NCBI GenBank assembly: GCA_029891385.1
Contig: CM057225.1
Coordinates: forward strand, 73,627,387 to 73,691,386
Reading direction: 5' to 3'
DNA: 64,000 bases
From: Erythroxylum novogranatense
Taxonomy: Eukaryota; Streptophyta; Magnoliopsida; Malpighiales; Erythroxylaceae
Shown: positions 56,292-64,000 of the stretch, piece after piece
Layout of the letters: every line of letters begins with the position of its first letter
Numbering within the stretch: the first letter of the stretch is position 1
Position numbers and translations under genes: made by a program
Notes under the pieces: generated by a model
The model's database searches: none
What the model was told of the DNA's origin: nothing
What the model saw: the letters and a program-made list of their open reading frames with translations, nothing else

Positions 56292-59200
56292 TGTTGGACC
56301 CCGAACCTTGAGTGACAATTTGACTATGATCAAGTGGATGAGTTGATTGAAATTGAGTTGAAGATCATGAAATAAAGAGAGAAAGTATGAAAATATAAAA
56401 AAATTGTGTAATAGTTGACTTTCTGGCCTTTGAAGGTTGACTTTTGATTGAGGCAAAATTTGATAAAATGGTCTTCTGGAAACTTGTAGGTTATGTTAAG
56501 AGATTTTTGTGGACATAAAGTTTGTAATTTTTCGATATCGGGAGTAAAAGTTATGATCAGTCAAAGTTTATATGTGATAAGGTTGACTTTTGACTTTAAT
56601 TATGATGACTGAATCTTTGACTGATAAATTAACCTAGTTAGAGGTTAATTGAGCTTTTATGTTCTTCATGAAAATTGAAGCATTTGATTTGATCTTTAAT
56701 TCGATATAAAGTATGCAATTTTTCGATCTCGGAAAATTAAGTTATGATTTTTACAAGTTTGTATAGAGGATAGTATCTTTGACCGGAAAATGGACTTCCG
56801 TAGGAGTCGAATTGATGTTTATGTCCTTCGTGAAAGATTTAGAGCTTCTCTCAAGTTTTCTATAGAGATTAAGTTTGTCAAAATTAGAGTTCGGGAGTAA
56901 GAGTTATGAATTTTGGAAGTTTAGAGGGAAAAAAAAAAAGAGAAAAGTTTTAGCGCCCTCGCTAGGGCGACGGCTCGCCCTAGCGAGGCGGGCGCCCGTA
57001 CCTCGCCCTAGCGAGCGGGCGCCTCGCCCTCGCGAGCGGGCGCCTCGCCCTCGCGAGTTGGGCGTCCGTACGCCATCCGACGCCGTTTTGCTTCTTAAAT
57101 TTTTGATTTCTTTGTTTTTAATCCGACCTTTGCTCACTATTTTGCCTATATCTTTTCCGTCCGACATCCGATTGAGTTGATTCTTTTTGCGTTGGATTCC
57201 TAAGACAATGAATTTCATTTTATAAGAAATTTGTGAACTTTTGAGATTAAATTAATAGTGATTAATTTAATCAAAGTGAGTCGGGAAATTTTCCGAGCAT
57301 GATTCAGTGTTTTGTGAAATTCGGGATCTGTAGAGATCCGATTGAAGAGATTCTTGAGGCGAAATAAAGATAAGACAAAGGGCTACAAATCATATGAAGA
57401 CATGAAATGTCAATTTTGCCCTTAGGACTGTTAATTTTTGAATTTAAGTTCGGATTGGGGTGTAATTTTTGGATTGGGAACACCTGTGAGTAATTTGAGC
57501 ATAACTTTTGATCTGGGAATCGAAATGAGGAGATTCTTGTTTTGAATTAAACTAGAGACATAAGGCTACAATTGTTATGAAGACATCGAGTTTCAATTCT
57601 GGGATTAAGAATGTGAAATTTTGGACGGAAATAATCGTACATGAAAATGTGTTAGAATATGGATATATCCGAACTGTTTTGCGCATAACTTTTGATGTGG
57701 TACTCCGAATTGAGCGCGGTCAGTGGCGTTGGATTCGTATGAGTGAGAGGAACATTTCTCGAGAAGGAAGTTTTGACAAATTCCTTCAAATCGATAGTGC
57801 GAATCAAACCGCAAGTAAGTGTAATTTTAAGTTTTGAATGGAGGGCAAAATGGTCATTTGACCATCAATTAATGAAACTCATTAATGATTGTCGTTTTGA
57901 GCTATTAAAAACGATGAATGGTCTGGAAAATTACAGAAGAAGAGAAAGAAGAAGAAATAAGAAGAGAGTGGAAGTTTCAGATGGAGAAAAGATGAGAGAG
58001 AAGTTATTTTGATTTTTCTACTTGTTTTCTTAAGGATTTTGGGATGGTTCCAAGAGAAAAAGGTAGAGGAGCATAAGAGCTTCCTAAGGAACCAAAAAAA
58101 TTTGAATTTGGAAGAGAAAGAGGTAAGAGAAATTTTTCTACTTTGAGATTTTGATTAATTTTCGGTTTAGAATTATGGCATATAAGATGGGATTATGATT
58201 TATGAAGTTAATTTTGAAATATATGCTTTAGGCTGGGTTTAATTTTGGATGAAAAATTGATTAAGGTTTAGGCTTAATTTTATGATTGAGAATTTTGAGA
58301 TATTTTGGTGTAGAATTATAGGAAATATGATGAATTGACGATATATGAAATCAATTTTGAAGAACTTGTATTTTGTGGTATTGAATTTGGATAAATTGGT
58401 TTAGGCCAATTTTAAGATTTGGGAATTTTTGAAATTGAGGATTTAGATGTCTTGGAATTAATGTGAATTGATGAATTGTGAGATTAATTTTGAAAATTAA
58501 GTTATTTATGAGATTGAATTTGGGTGTATTGGTTTAGGCCAATTTTGAAAATTGGGGATTTTCAAAATTGGAGATTGAAATAACTTGAATGTAAATGGAA
58601 TTGGTGAATTCCTAAGTTGATTGTGAAAATTAAGTATTTTTCGATGTGAAATTTGGATGATTATGGTTTAGGTTTTGGTATTTTGGAAGAGAGAAAGCAA
58701 GGATCAATTGGAGCTTGAAATCAAGTTTCCAGCAATAATTAGAGGTGGGTAGCATATTTATAATTTGATCTGTAAGCTTAATATGAAGTTTGTGAAAATG
58801 AAAGAAAGCAAAATTTTGTATGCTTGATAAATTATTGGAAATGTTTGAAAATAAGAATTGATTTAAAGTTGGAAAATATGATTTCCGAATGATTTCGAGA
58901 AATTGGTACAAGTTTAAATTCAATTGTCATAAATGCATTATTGAATTATACTGCGATTGAATGATTTGATTTTTGAAATTCGTATTTGAATGATGAATTG
59001 ATCGAATTATGCGCGTTATGTGAATGTGTGGAAAATCAAGAATTTGAAAAGTGCCTTTGGGCATTCTCAAATCTCGTTTCGATTATGTGTTATGTGGGTC
59101 GGTTAGGTCCTTTGGTGAGTCGTATTGTCTCTATTCGTAAAGCCTTCACTTTCGGTTGCCCGCTAGTGGCACGGAACTCGATTTCGGATTCCCTCACGGC

Positions 59201-61362
59201 TACTAATGGACCGCTGCGAAAGTGTAATACGTTCTATTCTGACATCGCAGGACCGCTATGCGGGGCTATGCGAAGACGCTCTGTTGGACCAAACCGCACC
59301 ATTTTGATCTGTTATGTGATTTTGATTTTGTTAATGTGCGTGATAATTTGCCGACGTGATTGCATTCATGTTTATGAGAAATTTTGGAAAAATGAAGAAA
59401 AGGGTTTTCAATCGAAATTTATGAAATTTGATATGAAAAGTTTGGAAAAATTGAAAAGAGTTTGAGAGAAATATTTCAAAGTTGAAAAGTTTGAAACATT
59501 AGCCCTTTGGCAAAAAGTTTATAAAGAAATGTTTTACGCTTATTTATCGGTTTATAAATGTGTTATCCACGAGCTTAAAGCTCACCCCTTTTCATCCCCA
59601 TCTCCGTGTTTCGAAGGGAGATTGGATGAAAGAATGTGAAGACATCGATTCAAGCGGTTTTGTGCTTTTGAAATTTGCATGAGTTAGTTTTGAGTAATCT
59701 GAAATTTGAGTATGGAAATGTTTATGGTTTAAGATAGATTTGAAAGAAAGTGTATTTGTGTATAAAGTTGAGTATCGGGAATGATTGAGAAATTTGTATA
59801 TGAAATCATGAATAGCTTGGGCATATATATTTGTGTTTGATTAAGGAATAAGTTTGAATTATGAAAATAGTAGATTGAATGACAAGTATGAGATTGTTTT
59901 AGAATTAGGTTTGTGTCTGTCTGCGATATCCGGACGGAGGGTTCGGTGGATTCGATATTTGTGTGATTGATTGGCATTTAGAAGTGTATTTTCTTTACCC
60001 TTGCAGGTTTGGGGTAGGAAAAAAGCGTAGTTATCTTTGAAAATTTCGATAAAAATTGGGATAAAAAATGAAATTTGAGATTTGTATGGATGAATAAAAT
60101 TTGTATGATTGTTGAGTTTGGGTTTAAGAATGAATTTTCCTATGGAAATTATATGGATGTGATTGATGTAAGAAATGAGAATAAGAAAGAAAAAAAAATT
60201 CATAACGGATTTTGGAGCGTCTTAGGAATTCCCAACGCGATTACATTTCTGTTCTTTGCTTATTCACGGATGTCGAAAAGTGTTTGATTTACATTGATTT
60301 GTTTGCTTACTTTGTTTTCTATCCGTATTCGATTTGCATTCGATTCGATCCGCTTTAAACTTATTCGTTCCGCTTTGTGATTCAGTATTCGATTATTTAA
60401 ACTTATATTCGATTGAATCATTAGTTTGATTCGATTAGCATTTGCTTCCGCTTGCCTTTGCTTCCGCTTCGCTACTTTCGGATTTGTTCGCTTCCGCATT
60501 TTGTTGTCGATCCGAAATTTTCGCTTCCCTTCGTTTCCTTGTGCTTCGGAAAATACTTGGGCAATATGATTATCGAGATTGAATTTAGTGATTGTCTGAG
60601 TGAGGTTAAGAAATTTGATTGATTTTAGGTGTGTGTTAATGAACTTGAGATTTGAAGTTCATTATGGCATTATGCGATGAGAATTTTAAAATGAATTTGG
60701 ATGATTCGACTTTACACATTTATGAGATTAAAATAAGAAATGCTTGAAGGATAGGAGTAAATGAGAAATATTTGGAGAATTAAATTGATTGTGGATTAAA
60801 GTGACGAGAATCATAATCGATTTTAGGAATGTGAAATTGATGTGCATGACTTGTCATGCCTTATTTGAAGAATTAAAGTGATTGTTTGTTTAGGGTGTTA
60901 AGAATATGATTGATTAGAAACATGTGTTTGTGGAACTGGAAATGTAAATTGCAAAATGAATTGGGAGAAATTGATATAGCCTATACTTCTGTGAGATGAA
61001 AGTATGACTATTTGAAAGATGACATGGTGATAAAGATTAAATGATGATTGAACCATATTGGGATTCTTTAAGAAATGGACCATTGACTTGTGTCCATATA
61101 TAAAGAAATAATGAGTTATAGATATAGTGTTTTGATATGATATGAGTGATATATGATTTAAGGAAGTGAAAATTGTGAAGAGATTGAGAATATGTATGAT
61201 GAGTAAATTTGATGAAAAAGAAATTGATTATGAGTTTTGGAAAGAAATTAGTAAGAAAGTGCTTGATGATCTTTGTTTAGAAAGAAATTTATGCAAGAAT
61301 GAGTTACTTGGAGTTAAGTAAATATGAATTTCGAGGACGAAATTCTTTTAAGAGGGGAGAAA
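56292..61362 (+). mobile_element. LTR-retrotransposon-derived tandem unit 5 (5071 bp)
   Basis: Same organisation, ending in the polypurine tract at 61346-61362. Its GC island (56951-57063) is the best-preserved copy: an inverted repeat (CCTCGCTAGGG/CCCTAGCGAGG) followed by two exact 21-bp direct repeats at 57015-57035 and 57036-57056 that begin GCGGGCGCCTCGCC. Confidence 0.8.
57015..57056. repeat. Two 21-bp GC-rich direct repeats in unit 5
   Basis: GCGGGCGCCTCGCC followed by CTCGCGA is repeated exactly at 57015-57035 and 57036-57056 inside the CpG island. Other units carry diverged forms containing CTCATGA in place of CTCGCGA, as expected after loss of CpG sites. Confidence 0.85.
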
Positions 61363-64000
61363 TGTTGGACCCGAACCTTGAGTGACAATTTGACTATGAT
61401 CAAGTGGATGAGTTGATTGAAATTGAGTTGAAGATCATGAAATAAAGAGAAAGTATGAAAATATAAAAAAATTGTGTAATAGTTGACTTTCTGGCCTTTG
61501 AAGGTTGACTTTTGATTGAGGCAAAATTTGATAAAATGGTCTTCTGGAAACTTGTAGGTTATGTTAAGAGATTTTTGTGGACATAAAGTTTGTAATTTTT
61601 CGATATCGGGAGTAAAAGTTATGATCAGTCAAAGTTTATATGTGATAAGGTTGACTTTTGACTTTAATTATGATGACTGAATCTTTGACTGATAAATTAA
61701 CCTAGTTAGAGGTTAATTGAGCTTTTATGTTCTTCATGAAAATTGAAGCATTTGATTTGATCTTTAATTCGATATAAAGTATGCAATTTTTCGATCTCGG
61801 AAAATTAAGTTATGATTTTACAAGTTTGTATAGAGGATAGTATCTTTGACGGAAAATGGACTTCCGTAGAAGTCGAATTGATGTTTATGTCCTTCGTGAA
61901 AGATTTAGAGCTTCTCTCAAGTTTTCTATAGAGATTAAGTTTGTCAAAATTAGAGTTCGGAGTAAGAGTTATGAATTTTGGAAGTTTAGAGGAAAAAAAA
62001 AAAGAGAAAAGTTTTAGCGCCTCGCTAGGCGACGGCTCGCCCTAGCGAGGCGGGCGCCTGCATCGCCTCTAGCGAAGCGGCGCCTCGCCCTCATGAGCGA
62101 GCGCCTCGCCTCATGAGTTGGGCGTCCGACGCCATCCGACGCCGTTTTGCTTCTTAAATTTTTGATTTCTTTGTTTTTAATCCGACCTTTGCTCACTATT
62201 TTGCCTATATCTTTTCCGTCCGACATCCGATTGAGTTGATTCTTTTTGCGTTGGATTCCTAAGACAATGAATTTCATTTTATAAGAAATTTGTGAACTTT
62301 TGAGATTAAATTAATAGTGATTAATTTAATCAAAGTGAGTCGGGAAATTTTCCGAGCATGATTCAGTGTTTTGTGAAATTCGGGATCTGTAGAGATCCGA
62401 TTGAAGAGATTCTTGAGGCGAAATAAAGATAAGACAAAGGGCTACAAATCATATGAAGACATGAAATGTCAATTTTGCCCTTAGGACTGTTAATTTTTGA
62501 ATTTAAGTTCGGATTGGGGTGTAATTTTTGGATTGGGAACACCTGTGAGTAATTTGAGCATAACTTTTGATCTGGGAATCGAAATGAGGAGATTCTTGTT
62601 TTGAATTAAACTAGAGACATAAGGCTACAATTGTTATGAAGACATCGAGTTTCAATTCTGGGATTAAGAATGTGAAATTTTGGACGGAAATAATCGTACA
62701 TGAAAATGTGTTAGAATATGGATATATCCGAACTGCTTTATGATAACTTTTGATGTGGTACTCGAATTGAGCGCGGTCAGTGGCGTTGGATTCGTATGAG
62801 TGAGAGGAACATTTCTAGAAGGAAGTTTTGACAAATTCCTTCAAATCGATAGTCGAATCAAACCGCAAGTAAGTGTAATTTTAAGTTTTGAATGGAGGGC
62901 AAAATGGTCATTTGACCATCAATTAATGAAACTCATTAATGATTGTCGTTTTGAGCTATTAAAAAGCGATGAATGGTCTGGAAAATTACAGAAGAAGAGA
63001 AGAAGAAGAAATAAGAAGAGAGTGGAAGTTTCATTATGGAGAAAAGATGAGAGAAAGTTATTTTGATTTTTCTACTTGTTTTCTTAAGGATTTTGGGATG
63101 GTTCCAAGAGAGAAAAAGGTAGAGGAGCATAAGAGCTTCCTAAGGAACCAAAAAAATTTGAATTTGGAAGAGAAAGAGGTAAGAGAAATTTTTCTACTTT
63201 GAGATTTTGATTAATTTTCGGTTTAGAATTATGGCATATAAGATGGGATTATGATTTATGAAGTTAATTTTGAAATATATGCTTTAGGCTGGGTTTAATT
63301 TTGGATGAAAAATTGATTAAGGTTTAGGCTTAATTTTATGATTGAGAATTTTGAGATATTTTGGTGTAGAATTATAGGAAATATGATGAATTGACGATAT
63401 ATGAAATCAATTTTGAAGAACTTGTATTTTGTGGTATTGAATTTGGATAAATTGGTTTAGGCCAATTTTAAGATTTGGGAATTTTTGAAATTGAGGATTT
63501 AGATGTCTTGGAATTAATGTGAATTGATGAATTGTGAGATTAATTTTGAAAATTAAGTTATTTATGAGATTGAATTTGGGTGTATTGGTTTAGGCCAATT
63601 TTGAAAATTGGGGATTTTCAAAATTGGAGATTGAAATAGCTTGAATGTAAATGGAATTGGTGAATTCCTAAGTTGATTGTGAAAATTAAGTATTTTTCTG
63701 ATGTGAAATTTGGATGATTATGGTTTAGGTTTTTGGTATTTTGGAAGAGAAAAGCAAGGATCAATTGGAGCTTGAAATCAAGTTTAGGCAATAATTCGAG
63801 GTGGGTAGCATATTTATAATTTGATCTGTAAGCAAATATGAAGTTTGTGAAAATGAAAGAAAGCAAAATTTTGTATGCTTGATAAATTATTGGAAATGTT
63901 TGAAAATAAGAATTGATTTAAAGTTGGAAAATATGATTTCGAATGATTTCGAGAAATTGGTACAAGTTTAAATTCAATTGTCATAAATGCATTATTGAAT
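61363..64000 (+). mobile_element. LTR-retrotransposon-derived tandem unit 6, cut by the window end
   Basis: The first 2638 bp of another unit, including the module cluster, GC island (about 62016-62128) and splice-donor-like site near 63176. The array continues beyond the window, so its total copy number and right border are unknown. Confidence 0.8.

Noticed and set aside
37365..63066. Recurring open frames of 60-160 codons in every array unit, on both strands
   Set aside because: The same frames reappear every 5.05 kb, shift or break with single-base indels between units, and contain no known domain. They follow the repeat and not selection on a protein.

Overview
This window reads as nuclear DNA of a flowering plant, probably a eudicot. 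It is AT-rich, has one spliced protein gene with plant-style GT/AG junctions and an N-myristoylation signal, and is otherwise dominated by plant transposable elements: Ty3/gypsy long LTRs, an Athila-like relic, Ty1/copia, L1-type LINEs and a hAT transposon. There are no operons, CRISPR arrays or bacterial features. The species cannot be named from the sequence alone. All calls come from reading by eye. Ends of decayed elements are approximate unless a target-site duplication (TSD) or LTR boundary is quoted.

Layout. 1-8758: non-coding repeat DNA holding two related long LTRs in opposite orientation. The first (728-4524, minus) is a complete solo LTR with a 5-bp TSD; the second (5527-8758, plus) is truncated at its 3' end. 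8759-9258: a dispersed AT-rich repeat with a second copy at about 26.66-27.16 kb. 9789-13384: the only convincing host gene, a two-exon histidine-phosphatase (phosphoglycerate-mutase-like) gene. Its 2.35-kb intron holds a small LTR with a primer-binding site followed by an Hsp110/Hsp70-14-like gene fragment and other unidentified sequence. 15.36-18.2 kb: Athila-like Ty3/gypsy relic. 19.24-23.44 kb: decayed L1-type LINE. 23.4-27.7 kb: AT-rich DNA with a Ty1/copia reverse-transcriptase scrap.

The right half is a nest of insertions. A LINE (27.66-28.02 and 34.42-36.09 kb) was split by a 6402-bp hAT transposon (28019-34420) with an exact 8-bp TSD. The hAT carries a 64-bp minisatellite and a nearly complete but disabled transposase. 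The same LINE is cut again at 36092/36093 by the start of a head-to-tail array of about 5.05-kb LTR-retrotransposon units, which runs to the window edge with five full units and one partial. Each unit starts with an LTR-like TGTTGG, ends with a polypurine tract, and has no recognisable gag-pol.

Functionally the genes do not form a pathway. The phosphatase-like gene is the only likely working protein gene. The rest records repeated transposition, decay and array amplification, consistent with heterochromatin-like sequence beside a gene.
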